Below, piece after piece: positions 21,141-32,200 of a stretch of 64,000 bases of DNA. Position 1 is the first letter of the stretch. Each line of letters begins with the position of its first letter. Under the pieces are notes generated by a model. It worked only from the letters and a program-made list of their open reading frames with translations, ran no database searches and was not told the DNA's origin. A program made the translations under genes and the position numbers. The stretch is from Nannochloropsis oceanica. Taxonomy: Eukaryota; Sar; Eustigmatophyceae; Eustigmatales; Monodopsidaceae. The DNA lies in the NCBI GenBank assembly GCA_004519485.1, contig CP038112.1:434001-498000 (forward strand), read 5' to 3'.

Positions 21141-23230
21141 TTGGGGTTAGACGCTGCCCACAATCGAGTTGTACCTTTGTCGTCAGGTGCTCGGGTACAT
21201 ACACTGTTCTGTAGTGCTTTTTGCACACCCGGAGCACCCTATTGACCGGAACGCTCATCTCTTCCTTGCCTGTGTGCGAGAAAATCCCCGCTCCATACGC
21301 GATAATAGGCTTCGCCTGCCCTGGCCCCGTCAAGCCCGCAAAAAAGCCATCCAAAACCTTCTGCTTTCCCGCATACACCGCCATATGCGCACGCGCCCGT
21401 TTCTTTTCGCACCTGGCATCCCACAATCGGTGGTAATGCTGTACGATCAGCTCCCTGTGAGCGCTACGCAAGTCGGGACATCAGGTCTTCATCGTGGTCC
21501 TCGAAAAGGCGGTATTGATGTCATCGAGTGAGTCCTCCCAAGAGCTAAACTTTCTCTTGCACTCGTTGATCCGCCCCTTTTCGTAGTACGCACGACGCGT
21601 CAAGGTCTTGATCTTGCCCGTCTGCGAGTCCAACGCCGTGACCAGGTTGACGCGACCGGGATCGATCGCGACAATGCGTCGCTCTCTGACTGGCTGCAGG
21701 TTTTCCTGCCCCTGCTGACGTTCCAGCATCTCCTTCTCTTCGTCCTCCTTCTCCACTCTGACCCTCTCCGCTTTCTCCCTCTCCAGTCTCTCCTTCGCCA
21801 CGTGGAAGAAGACCGACACCAAGACACCATCCGTGGAAACCCGATTGTGAAACACCCGCTGGTTTCGTAGGCCCCCCACCCGGAAAGTCTCGTCCCACAT
21901 CTCCTTCACCGAAACCGCATCCCGGCAAAACCTTTTAGGGCCCATCCCTCCCAGTCGCCTCAACCAATCGGGGCATGATTCGCTCCATGCCTCCTTGGTC
22001 ATCGCTGTGGGTCTGCGTCGCACCACGTTCTTCAGCAGATCACTGAGAGCTCTGGTACTGAGCGTCATGAAATGGCGCTTGATACTGCAGATTGGAGCGA
22101 TGGTGAACGCCCGATAGCCAGGATTCCCTCCGTGCTCGGCCTGCATCTCAGGGCTGTCCCCCATCCCTTCTTGTACCGCCAGTACCCCCGATGCTTTTGG
22201 TGATATTGGTACAAAATGTGGTACAGATACGGGAGGAGGGCCCTTCCACTGGGGTCTTCTCATTCACGTCCAAACGGGCGGAACCGTCCAGCCTAAGAAC
22301 GCGCCGTTCCTCGTTGATGAAATCCTGGACCTCATCCGGGATCTGCCCCACAGGGCCTCCACCACCTGCCCCCCCTCCACCTCCCTTCCCACTCTTCCCT
22401 CCTGCCGATGCTCGTGCTCGTGCCTCTTCTCTTGCTCTAGCTGCTGCCACTCTTGCTGCTGCTCGTGCCGCTGCTGCTGTTGCTGCTGTGCTTGCTGTCG
22501 TGGCTGCTGCTCCCGCTCTTGCAGTTGCTGTCGCTTTTAGAGGTCCTCCTCCTCCTCCTCCTCCTCCTCCTCCTCCTCCTCCTCCTCCTCCTCCTCCTCC
22601 TCCTCCTCCTCCTCCTCCTCCTCCTCCTGCGCCCGCCTGGTTGTCGGTGCGCGGTCTAATCCAGCCATTGATGAGGCATTGCACACGCTTTGCTGAAACG
22701 TCCGGGGACTCCAATCTATGCTCTCGTAGCCAGAATCGCACGTAATCGAGTTGTCTCCCCACAAACGAGGTCATGTCGACGCTGCTATATTTGTGACGTA
22801 AAACTGTGCCGCCATGGTGATGGATTGGTAGTCGCCCGGGCTAACGGATAATTTGTAAATTTATCCTGAAACATCTCCTCGATGACCCCGCGGTATCCCT
22901 CGTTCCATGCTCGGCCGGGTCGAACCTCTAGCCCACGAGTGAAGCAGACTGTGACTAAGCTTTGATCCAGCTTCGGAAGAGCCACCTGTTCCTCGACTGG
23001 ACGACTGAGGTACCAATTCAACACCTCATTCACCAGGAGTGATCCTCGTACGACAATCTCGGACGTGCTCCGAATCTGTCGCTCCAGGGTTTCTAGCAGG
23101 ACAGTTTTCACTGTCGGATGCCAACCTGGCGCCAGTCGCTTAGACAACACTTTACACATTGCATCTCCAGTGTTTTCTGCAGCTCCTTCCGCGCGGCCAC
23201 ATCCGGTCGTGTGGCTTTAGCAGTCTCGGT
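21130..23230 (-). pseudogene. Decayed Fanzor (eukaryotic TnpB-like RNA-guided nuclease) gene
   Basis: Four minus-strand segments in three frames match the Fanzor order. The N-terminal helical part runs from about 23230 (KELQKTLEM, then SKRLAPGWHPTVKTVLLETL and VNEVLNWYLSR). VDMTSFVGRQLDYVRFWLR follows at about 22770. Next is the central part (FTIAPICSIKRHFMTLST, FHNRVSTDGVLVSVFFHVA). RuvC-I is AIDPGRVNLVTALD with the catalytic Asp at 21661-21663, and RuvC-II is VPEHLTTK with Glu at 21190-21192. About three frame changes (near 23155, 22790 and 22255) and one in-frame TGA (21481-21483) interrupt it. Poly-Gly expansion splits the N-terminal half. After RuvC-II only one of the zinc-ribbon Cys pair remains (QLDCG), and no RuvC-III is seen. 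Fanzor proteins are carried by DNA transposons. This copy is almost surely dead. Confidence 0.85.
22543..22630. repeat. (CTC)n microsatellite inside the Fanzor remnant
   Basis: About 28 uninterrupted CCT/CTC units, encoding poly-Gly on the minus strand in the frame of the flanking Fanzor segment. It is followed on the minus strand by an Ala/Thr/Arg-rich expansion (GCT/GCA-type repeats, about 22430-22540). Together they insert about 100 residues of low complexity between two conserved Fanzor blocks. Confidence 0.92.
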
Positions 23231-24556
23231 TGACGAGGATATTTCTGTGATTTGAGGAGGAGGGGGGGGGGGGGGATGGAGAGGAAGGTTGACGGCTATA
23301 ATGGAGGGTGTGGTGTTGTCCTTGGCACAATGGCCAAATGTAAGTTGCAGTCGCGGTGCTGATCGGACCGGGAAAGGATGGCAGAAGGCAGATGTGGCGC
23401 AGGAAGGAAATGCTTTGTAAAACAGCCGCGTGCCACGCACGCTTGCCTCAGCGCCCCCCAGTCCCTTTGGTGTGGCCTCGGTACTGTCGTTTACCTCCAG
23501 GCTGACGCCCCGGGGGGATCAGCTGTTGGCGTGTGGGTGTGTGGTGTGTGGCGCGGTGAATGGGTGGGTAGGAAGGAGGGAAGGGAGGGGGGGTGGTAGG
23601 TGGGTGCGGAGGCAGTAAACAAAACAGCAAGCGTGCCACGCACGCTTGCCTCGGCTCTTGGGAGGAGGGAAAAGCATTCTACTGCACCTTGTAATCTACC
23701 ATCATGGTAGTGTAGCAGCTGTTGTCCATCATGTAACAACTGGCCTGGAGGAGCCTGAAGCCAATGCCCTAGTACGCATGCCTCGTCCAAGAATGTCCCA
23801 AAAAGCTTGTCAAAATATTTTTTGGACAAGAAGAGAGGAGGAGTCAACGAATGCAATTCCCTTGGGGGAAGCTCAGCGACTCGTTCGGATTTGGGGCGAG
23901 ATGTGCTTACAATATCTGACGCACAGGCCAGATTTCATACCATGCTTTGTTTCTGCTTGGCTTTCATCCAAGGCCGTATACGTGGATTGTTGACTTTAAA
24001 GACGACGGGACTTTCCTTTCTAGGACTTTCGGGTAGCGCCTGCCTTGCCGAGGGCGCACATACCACCCAACGGAAAACCAGATGCACGCACGCGCTGGAT
24101 TCACCGAAAGATTCGACAACTTCGAGCCTCGCCTTTCCGTTTTCCCCAAGGGATCGTGAGAATGTGCGGTCTGAAAAGCAAGATACCTACTTTTGCGTCC
24201 AAATATATCGTCTTTTGGTATATTTCCAACACAATGTATGCGCCCGTTGCAGGGAACGGGCACATACCAAAATATTCACGGTTTTCACCTTTGTGTTTTT
24301 CCCAAGCCCCACCCCGCCACTTGCCCTGTCGCACAAAAGATGAAGGAAAATCAGATCTACATATTTCAATGGGTTACTTGGTGTGTCTCTTTCCTCTGTG
24401 TTGTGCATTTGGCGTTCCCAAGTAATTTCTTCCCAGGTGGTCGTCGCCTCGCGGGTCCACACAAACAGGTCCCTCTCCCTCCCTCCTCATCGCCAAGTTT
24501 TCAGAGCCCGTATGGACGTTTGCACAACATAGAAGCCCTTTGCACCCCATACATGA

Positions 24557-24608
<52 letters not shown>

Positions 24609-24817
24609 TCCCCTCAAGTCTCCGTAAAGCCGTCATCCACGCCAATACAGCTTTTTTTTTTGCCTTCCATTTCTTCCGGCTCGTATCATTCTTGATCCAT
24701 TTTATTCATCACTGATAATTACACGATTCACCTCGACACTCGTCTATCGCATTTTGGTATTTTCCCCTCGTTTGTCTTCTCTCTCTTATCCAGTCCAGAC
24801 TCACCTCCACTTCTTGG
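23231..24817. other. Non-coding flank with a 35-base direct repeat and (AT)n
   Basis: About 1.6 kb with no recognisable gene. A direct repeat (AAAACAGC...GCGTGCCACGCACGCTTGCCTC) occurs at 23419-23452 and 23620-23655, 201 bases apart. The second copy contains the inverted pair GCAAGCGTG/CACGCTTGC. A poly-C/G run lies near 23265. An (AT)n microsatellite of about 40 bases lies at 24563-24604. A short hairpin (CCCGTTGCAGGGAACGGG) lies near 24244. Long open frames here have no family features. Confidence 0.5.
24563..24604. repeat. (AT)n microsatellite
   Basis: About 21 uninterrupted AT dinucleotides following ACATAC. A simple repeat with no gene function proposed; useful as a polymorphic marker. 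Confidence 0.95.
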
Positions 24818-25135
24818 ATGCAGGTGTCGCGGCTACATTGCCCTGCGCCTCACGGCCAGGACTCCCGTCGTTTCCTCTCATCCAGCACACCCATGCAGGC
24901 CGTCGCGAACCTTCGGCAAGAATAATCGGCTTCGGGGCTGGAGGAGGATGAAGTGCCCTCCGAACCTATGACCCTCTTTCGACATTGGCTCGACGAGGCC
25001 GTCGCCGCGAAAGTCGTCGAGCCCGACGCCATGTGTTTGTCTACAGTCAGCGCGGATGGGAAACCGTCGGGCCGGTATGTGTTGCTCAAGGGACTGGATG
25101 ACCGAGGCTTTGTCTGGTATACAACAACATCATAT
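24818..25135 (+). pseudogene. 5' fragment of pyridoxamine 5'-phosphate oxidase with an early stop
   Basis: From the ATG at 24818 the frame gives a Ser/Arg/Gln-rich leader that resembles a mitochondrial presequence and ends VANLRQE. A TAA follows at 24923-24925. The same frame then continues as a clear PNPO N-terminal domain: SEPMTLFRHWLDEAVAAKVV, EPDAMCLSTVSADGKPSGRY, VLLKGLDDRGFVWYT. Family members normally have a Tyr before the acidic linker (RxEY), where the stop now is, so TAT to TAA is the likely change. Homology ends abruptly near 25135. The FMN-binding second half is absent downstream, where an opposite-strand ORF and then a fibrillin gene follow. A duplicated, truncated copy is more likely than the working gene. 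Intact PNPO makes PLP from pyridoxine or pyridoxamine phosphate. Confidence 0.8.
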
Positions 25136-25166
25136 AGGTCGGCATACCGCTGCGCAGACCGCAAGG

Positions 25167-25490
25167 CTATTGTCCGAGCATCAATCCCTTCGCCCGTGCC
25201 AAAGTGGCCTCCGTTTCCAAACGTTCCAATTCTGCCTCCTCAGCATCGACCTGCTCTCTCTCCATCTCAAGTGCCTCCTGTCTTTCAGCCTTGGCGTGTA
25301 GCTTCTTTTCCCATTTGTCTTCCATCGTGTCGGCCCAGCCCGCTATTCGTGCATCGGAGCATTGCTTGAGGGCCCAGCGGTGTGCATCGATGAAGATGGA
25401 TGAAGTGGAAGGCAAAGCGAACGACGACGGAGAGGTGGTAGCTGCGGCAGTGTTATTACGAAGCCTCACAAGTTCATAGGTAGGCAACAT
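25167..25490 (-). CDS. Small coiled-coil protein, possibly the 3' exon of a longer gene, unknown
   Basis: 107 residues from the ATG at 25490. A Thr/Ser-rich start leads to HRWALKQCSDARIAGWADTM and then a charged helix (EDKWEKKLHAKAERQEALEM, EAELERLETEATLARAK) ending at a stop at 25167-25169. Just upstream on the same strand is a pyrimidine-rich tract with an acceptor-like CCTTGACCTCAG near 25507-25518, so this may be the last exon of a spliced gene whose first exon lies in 25550-25990. It begins about 30 bases from where the PNPO fragment ends, on the opposite strand. No family is recognised. Confidence 0.45.
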   Translation of the reverse strand: MLPTYELVRLRNNTAAATTSPSSFALPSTSSIFIDAHRWALKQCSDARIAGWADTMEDKWEKKLHAKAERQEALEMEREQVDAEEAELERLETEATLARAKGLMLGQ

Positions 25491-25999
25491 GCAGAGGGAG
25501 ATGAAACGACCTGAGGTCAAGGAAAAAAAGAAAAATGAGAGAAGAAGGAAAGGACGGAAGAGGAATGAGACATTTAATATTTTTTGATAGACCTCAACAG
25601 AATCTCAAGTGAGAAATTTTTCTTTGGCTGTCTTCCCACTACTTTTTGAGGCTACGAAAACGAGCACTTTGGGAGCCAGCCGTTTCAACCTAGTTGGTGT
25701 TGCTGCTCTCGGTGGTGCTGAGGATAGTGCTAGTGATATCAATGATGAGGATGACACTGATTGCTGCCTATTCCGGAGGGGAAAAATGAGCACCGTCAGT
25801 TGCACAAATAGAGTACTCACAACAGGAATAGGAAAATTTAAGGGAAAGAACAGTACCCGGAGGAGACAGGGGAGGAGAACAGACCACCTCAGCACGGAAG
25901 AAGAGATCAGCGCAATTACTGACGACAAACCATCAAAATCATCACGCACACAGACCACAGCATTGTCTGGCGGTGTCACAAGCGGAACCAGCCGAAGCG

Positions 26000-26977
26000 A
26001 TGATCCCGAAGTTGTTGCTCGTGGCATGCTGTCTCGCCTCGCCTACCCAACTTGGGGCCTTCGTTCCCAGGCCTAGTAAGCAAGGTGCAGGTGCCACGCA
26101 CACTATCGCAAGCCAAAATCGGGGTGGCACATATTTTAGCAGCAGCAGTAGCAGCAGCAGCGGCGGTAGTACCAGCCGCAGCCATTACGGGCCGCGTTCG
26201 AGCAAGGCTCGCAGCAACCGCCGCCGTCGCCCTTCCCACCTCGCTTCAACTGCGACCGTGATCGACGGGCCTTCAGACGTAGATGACACGCAAAGCAACA
26301 GTGCCTCTGTTGTAGACGACGAAAACCTTGAGGATACATTGATTGTTGCATCTGATCCTATTTACGGGGGTAGCCCCAAGGAAGAGCTGATCAACCTCGT
26401 CACTGGCGGCTTCCTGGATTCATCTTCTCCAATGAAGCGCGCGTCAGTCAACGAATTGTTGCTGCGCCTAGAAGCTCTAAATCCGACGCCGATACCCGCA
26501 TACTCGCCTTTGCTTAATGGGGCATGGGAGTTCTTGTGGACGGGTGGCATATCACCCGGTGTTCTGGGTTTGCAACTTGCATCGAGATTGTCTAGCTACG
26601 CTAGCGGTGCAGTCGAGGTAGGGGAAACCACGCTCACGATCAGCCGGGCCCAACCAAGAGTAGAGGTGAAGACGTCGATCAAAGTGTTTGGAAGGGAGAA
26701 CGCAATTACGATTCGCACGAACCTGGAACCGGCAACAGAATTGCGCCTGGATGAGACGTACACGGAGGCCAGCATGGGCAGTCTCCGGGTACCCTTTCCT
26801 GACCAAAAGCAACTCTTTCGACGCCCTCTTTTTATTTCGTACTTGGATAATGACCTGCTTGTGGTACGTGATAGTTTTGGTGCGCCCGACGTGTTAGTAA
26901 GGAAGGACAAGGCCTTCGTGAGCAACACGGGCGTGCCGTCTGCGACTGACGACGATACGTCTCCTGGTGCAGGGTGA
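26000..26977 (+). CDS. Plastid-lipid-associated protein / fibrillin (PAP) family
   Basis: A single exon of 325 residues from the ATG at 26000. The leader MIPKLLLVACCLASPTQLGAFVPRPS is a signal peptide followed by an Ala-Phe site, the bipartite plastid pre-sequence of algae with complex red plastids. A Ser/Gly- and Arg-rich linker follows. The PAP/fibrillin domain starts near KEELINLVTGG and continues through VNELLLRLEALNPTPIPAYS, LLNGAWEFLWTGG, VEVKTSIKVFGREN and RLDETYTEASMGSLRVP, ending with LFISYLDNDLLVVRD. Fibrillins are lipocalin-like proteins of plastoglobules and thylakoids that bind isoprenoid lipids. Length is normal. The upstream 500 bases may serve as a divergent promoter with the small coiled-coil ORF. 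Confidence 0.88.
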   Translation: MIPKLLLVACCLASPTQLGAFVPRPSKQGAGATHTIASQNRGGTYFSSSSSSSSGGSTSRSHYGPRSSKARSNRRRRPSHLASTATVIDGPSDVDDTQSNSASVVDDENLEDTLIVASDPIYGGSPKEELINLVTGGFLDSSSPMKRASVNELLLRLEALNPTPIPAYSPLLNGAWEFLWTGGISPGVLGLQLASRLSSYASGAVEVGETTLTISRAQPRVEVKTSIKVFGRENAITIRTNLEPATELRLDETYTEASMGSLRVPFPDQKQLFRRPLFISYLDNDLLVVRDSFGAPDVLVRKDKAFVSNTGVPSATDDDTSPGAG

Positions 26978-28387
26978 AGGAGCGAGGGATTGCAAATTCA
27001 AACGAAAGAGAGGGAGAGCCATACCATGAGACGGCGAGATTTTTTTCACAAGGATAACAGAAATCGAGGCTGATGCCACATGCATTTTTATTTCTCACTT
27101 GGAGGGAAATAAGCGAGAAGGACACAGTTTATCGTTTATGAGGCAGAGCAGGCCATGGCAATGCGGTCCGGAACTGGAAAGAAGGTCTACAAGTTAGAAA
27201 ACAGGCATCAGAGGTTCATTTCCAAACCAAAAAAAACACTCGAAAGAATAATGCGCCCGTGCTCGATCCGATCTTCCTATATCGAAGTATTTTTTTTGGC
27301 GCATTTTGCCCACCAGGCGCTTGTACGACGTACACCTCGCTCACTTCTTGACAGGGTTGACCAGACTCTATTCCGTTTATTCTGGTTCTGTCGTGCAGCA
27401 CGTACCATAACACAGTGACCTTAATTTTTCATGACGTGGCATTCGTTATACAAAGTTGACATGGTGCATAGCCAAGCCACCCCCTCTTCGGGCTCCCTCC
27501 TCGTGCTCGGTCTTCTCGACGTTGATTTTGGCGGCCTGTTTTAGCGGAGTGCGCCTCAAAAAAAACGACGAGATGTGTGGTGCGTTTGACTGCCCTTCTT
27601 GAGCTTTCCAACCGCATGCCTGGCCCCTTCCGCGGGCCAATTTTCTCTGTCCAGTCGTGTAGGCAGTGTCTAGGCCAGGAGTTTTTAAAAGCACGTTGCT
27701 GCGCTTTCATCTTGGCACTGTTTTGCCCGCATGACCGCTTCACTTTTCCAGACAACGGGTCCAAACTGCGGAGGACACCCGACGGACGCCGGGCCAATAA
27801 AAGCGCCCGTGTGACCGTCATGGGAGATGAAAGGCACACGCATGCCATGGCTATAGTATCGCTAGCGGCTTTGCATTTTTGGTTTTTTGTTTGACTTTCT
27901 GTTAGCCACCCGCGGCGTCGAGGCCTCAAGCACGTGAGCAGAAGAGAAGAATCCATGCATACACGACCCGCGGAGCAAACATACTAGGTCACAGTACACC
28001 AGCTTAAGGGCCCGTCCACCCACCGCGACAGGAAACACTTCCGGACAACATTGTCTGGACCACACACCTACTCATACATTCGTTTCTGGCTCCCACGCTT
28101 CCAACCCGGACACAGCAACTCCCGGCGGCTTCCTCGCGCAAGACAGCCTGGTGGCGTGTGAGCGGCTTTCCCTTGACACGTAGCGGCAACACCTGCTGCG
28201 TCACACCCCTCTTGTAAAGAAACTGCACGCCATTCCCTGAACAAGGGGGCAGATTGTTGTGGAGTGACGTGTGAGGGTACTGGGAAATCCCTCGGCACGA
28301 GATCACCGTCTGAGCGACGGGGTGGTGTTGGGTGTGCCCCGGGCCGGTATGCTCTGAGCAGTAACACACCAACCAGCAGCACATACC
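26978..28387. other. Intergenic region, fibrillin to poly-Q protein
   Basis: About 1.4 kb. It holds the fibrillin 3' end and the promoter of the large poly-Q protein. Open frames on both strands (for example 27429-27956 minus) show no family features and no credible ATG or splice context. Nothing else was recognised. Confidence 0.45.
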
Positions 28388-29145
28388 ATGGACAACAACC
28401 AGATGCAACAGGACCAGCAGCAGCTGGCAGGACAGCTGGAGCAGGAAGCGCCGGCCCTCTCATCTTCACAGGAGTCTGGCATGGACTTTGGCGACAACTC
28501 TATCAACGACATGGCGCACATGGACCCCTTGGGAGGCGCAAGTAATGGGGGCGGGGAGGGTGAGAGGGTTGGTGATGGAGTTAGGGAGGGAGGGGGAGGG
28601 GGAGGTAAGGGTGGTCGAGGGCGTGGGCAAGCGGTTTTCTTGGACTTGCCTTCAGCGCCGTTCAGTGCCCCGTCTTTGGAGCCGCCAGGGGGCGTGCCCC
28701 TGACCATCGGTGGGGGTAGTGGCATCACGCTCGAGGCGCCAGCAGTACAGAATGGGAGTGGGGCGGTTCTATTGCCGACACTGGACGAAGGCGCTGCCGG
28801 CAGCAATGTCAACGGGAACGAGGTGTGGGAGCCCATCCCCATCCAAGCCCCGGGCTTTGTGCCTGAAAGCAGCAGCAGCGGCAGCAGCGGCAGCACTGGA
28901 GGTAGCCTACCCGTTGACTCTATTGGGACGATCTCCATCAGTATTTCCGGTGGTGGTGGTGCAACTTCCTCTCCTCCTCCACCTCCCCCCCCACCACCTC
29001 CTCCTACCGCGATGACCTTTGGGGAAGAACCGAGTTCGCACCACACCCCGCTTATCGCCAAGTCCTCTACTGAGATGGAAAGGGACACGATTCAGACATA
29101 TGATCTGCAGCAGGAGGAGCAGCGACACGAACAGAAGCTGCAGCT

Positions 29146-29211
<66 letters not shown>

Positions 29212-32200
29212 GCAGCAGCAGCAAGAGCAGTACTACCCACCCACGTCCCATTCGTCGCCCCTTCCTCCGACTCCACCACAACCACAGCAGCAGCCGCCCC
29301 AGCACGCCCAAGTCGAGACCGCCACAATCCATTCCCAACCCCACCAACAGCAGCTCTCCCCATCTATCCCTTCGAAAAGTCCTCAAGAAACCAATCCTAC
29401 TACTACCACTGCTACTGCTGCTACTGCTGCTACTGCTGCTGTTTCTTCCTCACCATCCATGGCAGCAGTACCCCCCCCCCTTCAAGGCCCCACCCGCCTT
29501 TTGAACGAGGAGGAGGAGGCGGAATGGGAAGAGGCTCGAAAGAGCAGCAGCAACGACAGCAGCCTCCCTCCCTCCAAAAAGCATCTGCGGAAGCAAAAAA
29601 GGTTCCTGGCGCAAGTTCGGCGGTTTAAAGGCGTTCGCTCTTTGCCCTCGGGACTGATGGGGGTACAGACTTTGAGCCAAGAGGAGTTTACCCTCGATCG
29701 TCAGGAGATGGCGAAGGTGGCAACTAGGAAACCTTTGGGATATGCATCTTCTTTGACGGCGGGGTCTTCAGAGGGGGAGAGTTTGAGTGAGGGGGAGATG
29801 GAGGGAGGGGAGGATGGATTAATGATGGTAGGGGGGATGGGAGGGAAGGAGGGAAGGAGGGGGAAGGATTGGAGGGATGGGTGTGGGGGTCAGCGACGGC
29901 GAGGAGGGAGGGGGGGCGGGGGTGGGTGGAGGGGGAGGGGTGGGGGGTATGAGGATGACAGCGGAGAGAGTGGGGAGGAGGAGGAAATGATAGATTCTCT
30001 GCATGTGGGAGGGGGGGAGGAGCAGGGAGAGGACAAGGACAGTGTGATTCAGCCGCTACCGGTGGAGTTCGTCGTGGCGGAGGCGGAGAGGCAGAATTTG
30101 GATGCGCTGTACCGATCGTTGAGGGGGACGATGGTCAAGGTATTGCAGGAGAGAGAGAAAGAGAGAAAGGTCAAGACGCATGCAGTCAGGGCGGTGCAGA
30201 GCCTGTGTGAGAAGGAGGCGTGGGTGTTGGGAGCAAGGAGGCGGAAGATCAGGGTCTTGCATGATATTGTTTTGGCGTTCCGGAAGCGGCATGCGCTGGT
30301 GCACACCATGCAGGAGATGGCTGTGTGGATGAAGGAAAAAATTCAGAAGAAAAAAGGGACATTAAAAGCAGCCGGAGGAGAAGGAGAAGCGGAGTCCGAG
30401 AAGGAGATGGAAGAGAGCGACGAGGAGGAGGAGGAGGAGGACTCGGAAGAGGAGGAGGAAGAGCTGGTCTTGAAGTTTGAAGATGAACCGTTGGAAGCTA
30501 ATGAAGTGGTGCTGACACCAGAAGGAGCAGAAGGGGTGATAGAAGGCATCAGACGAGGAAACGTAGTGGTCAAAACAGATGCGGGCCTGGAGACTTTCAA
30601 ATTGGAGGAGGTGAAACGAAAGCATATCGCCCCACCCGGATACGTGAAACCTGTGCCAAAGACGAGGGCCGGGGGAAGGGGAAGGGGGGAGGGAGGGGCC
30701 GCAGCGATTGTGAATAAGGACTTGTTGGACTCGTGGGAAGCGTTGGAGGAACGGATGGTGAAGGTGGAGAAAGACGCGGAGAGAGGGATGCGAGATAAGC
30801 TCGAAATTCTGTACCAGGAATCGGGGTTGGAGCAACACTTGCACAGAGGGGCAGGAAATGTGGAGCCTGAGGAGATGGATGCTCATCCTTTCAGTGCAGG
30901 CGGGAGTAGTAGTGCGGGCTTTGGTGGGGGAGGAGGGAGCGGCCTCCGGGCCAAGCGACGGGGGGAGGGATGTGCATCTGTGCGGCCAATATTATTTATG
31001 AGCGCGCCGAGAGGGGTCGTGCCTTTCGAGGTGCCCTTGTTGGTTTCGCCAGTAGTGGACTTGCCGGACCACACCCTGGCTATCTGTCACGTGACGTTTG
31101 ATGCCCGGAAAGAAGGAGGGAGGGAGGGAGGGGAGGCGTTGACGGTGGCGGAACGAGTGGCGAGTGCGAGGGCGAGGACCTTTTCGAAAGGTTTCCAGGC
31201 GTGGGAGGAGGAGAAGAGGGAGCACAGCACTCTGAAGGCTGAGGTGGTGAAGCTTGAGACGATTGTCCGGCGGCAGAAGCAGCAGACAGACGAGATTACC
31301 CGGTGGTTGAATGTCGATTCATCAGGGCCGACAGCAACAAAATTGAAGAACCAGCTGGCGTGCCTGGAGGGGGATATGCACAATTTGAGGTTTCGACATC
31401 GGATTGAGTGTCAGATTGCCAATATTCCCGTGCCAGAAGGAGAAGAATTTTTGTTACCTTCTGGGGTACTGAAATCTGTTGATCTTCCTGCGATGCTCCA
31501 TGAGGCTGCAGAGCTGGGGGCAGGCCTGGAGGAGGAGGACGAGGAAGAGCAGGAGGAGCAGGAGAAGCGACGGAGACTCGCCGAGGAGGAGGCGGAGGAA
31601 GAGGCGGAGATTCTGGCGGCGCAGAAAGAGGAGGAGATGGAGGGGGAGGAGGGGGGGGATGGAGGAGGGGGGGCTCCGCCGGGGCATATGAGGTCGAGAT
31701 CGTCGAGTTTGAGGGGAAGGGGGGCGGGAGGGATTATGGTGGAAGATCTGGTGGATGCGTATGAGGCTGATGCGGTTGATGCTCTGCTGGCTAGCAGTGG
31801 GGGAGGGATCACAAGGACGACTCGCTCTCGGAGTGCTGGCAGTGGCAGTGGTGGACGAGGAGGGGGCGGGAGAAGAGGAGAGGAGGGAGGGGTGGGGACA
31901 GGCACAGATGACACGGGAGGGGAGATGGACGATGATGATGATGATGACGAGGAGGAGGATGATGAGGAGTATCAGGACGAGGATGATGATGAGGAGGAAG
32001 AAGATGAAGACGGTGATGAGGAAGGGGACCCAGACATGGAGGCGGCGGAGGCATTATTGGCGAGTGTGAGGGGGCCGGGGCCGATGGCGATGAGAGCGGA
32101 ATCGGAGGAGGGGTATGGGGGAGATGAGATCTCGTCGCAGAAATCGGTCTCGGTGGAGGAGATGGAAGGAGAAGGAGGAGGAGGAAGGGGAGGAGCTGGA

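Noticed and set aside
19682-21214. A 510-codon plus-strand frame rich in Leu and Pro
   Set aside because: It is a read-through of the CTC/CTT tracts, lies antisense to the Fanzor remnant and has no non-repetitive domain.
24244-24261. Short hairpin CCCGTTGCAGGGAACGGG
   Set aside because: Imperfect and isolated; no U-tract or other feature suggests an RNA gene or terminator.
28303-29386. Long minus-strand frames antisense to the poly-Q gene
   Set aside because: They mirror the CAG and Gly/Pro repeats of the sense gene and lack a credible start.
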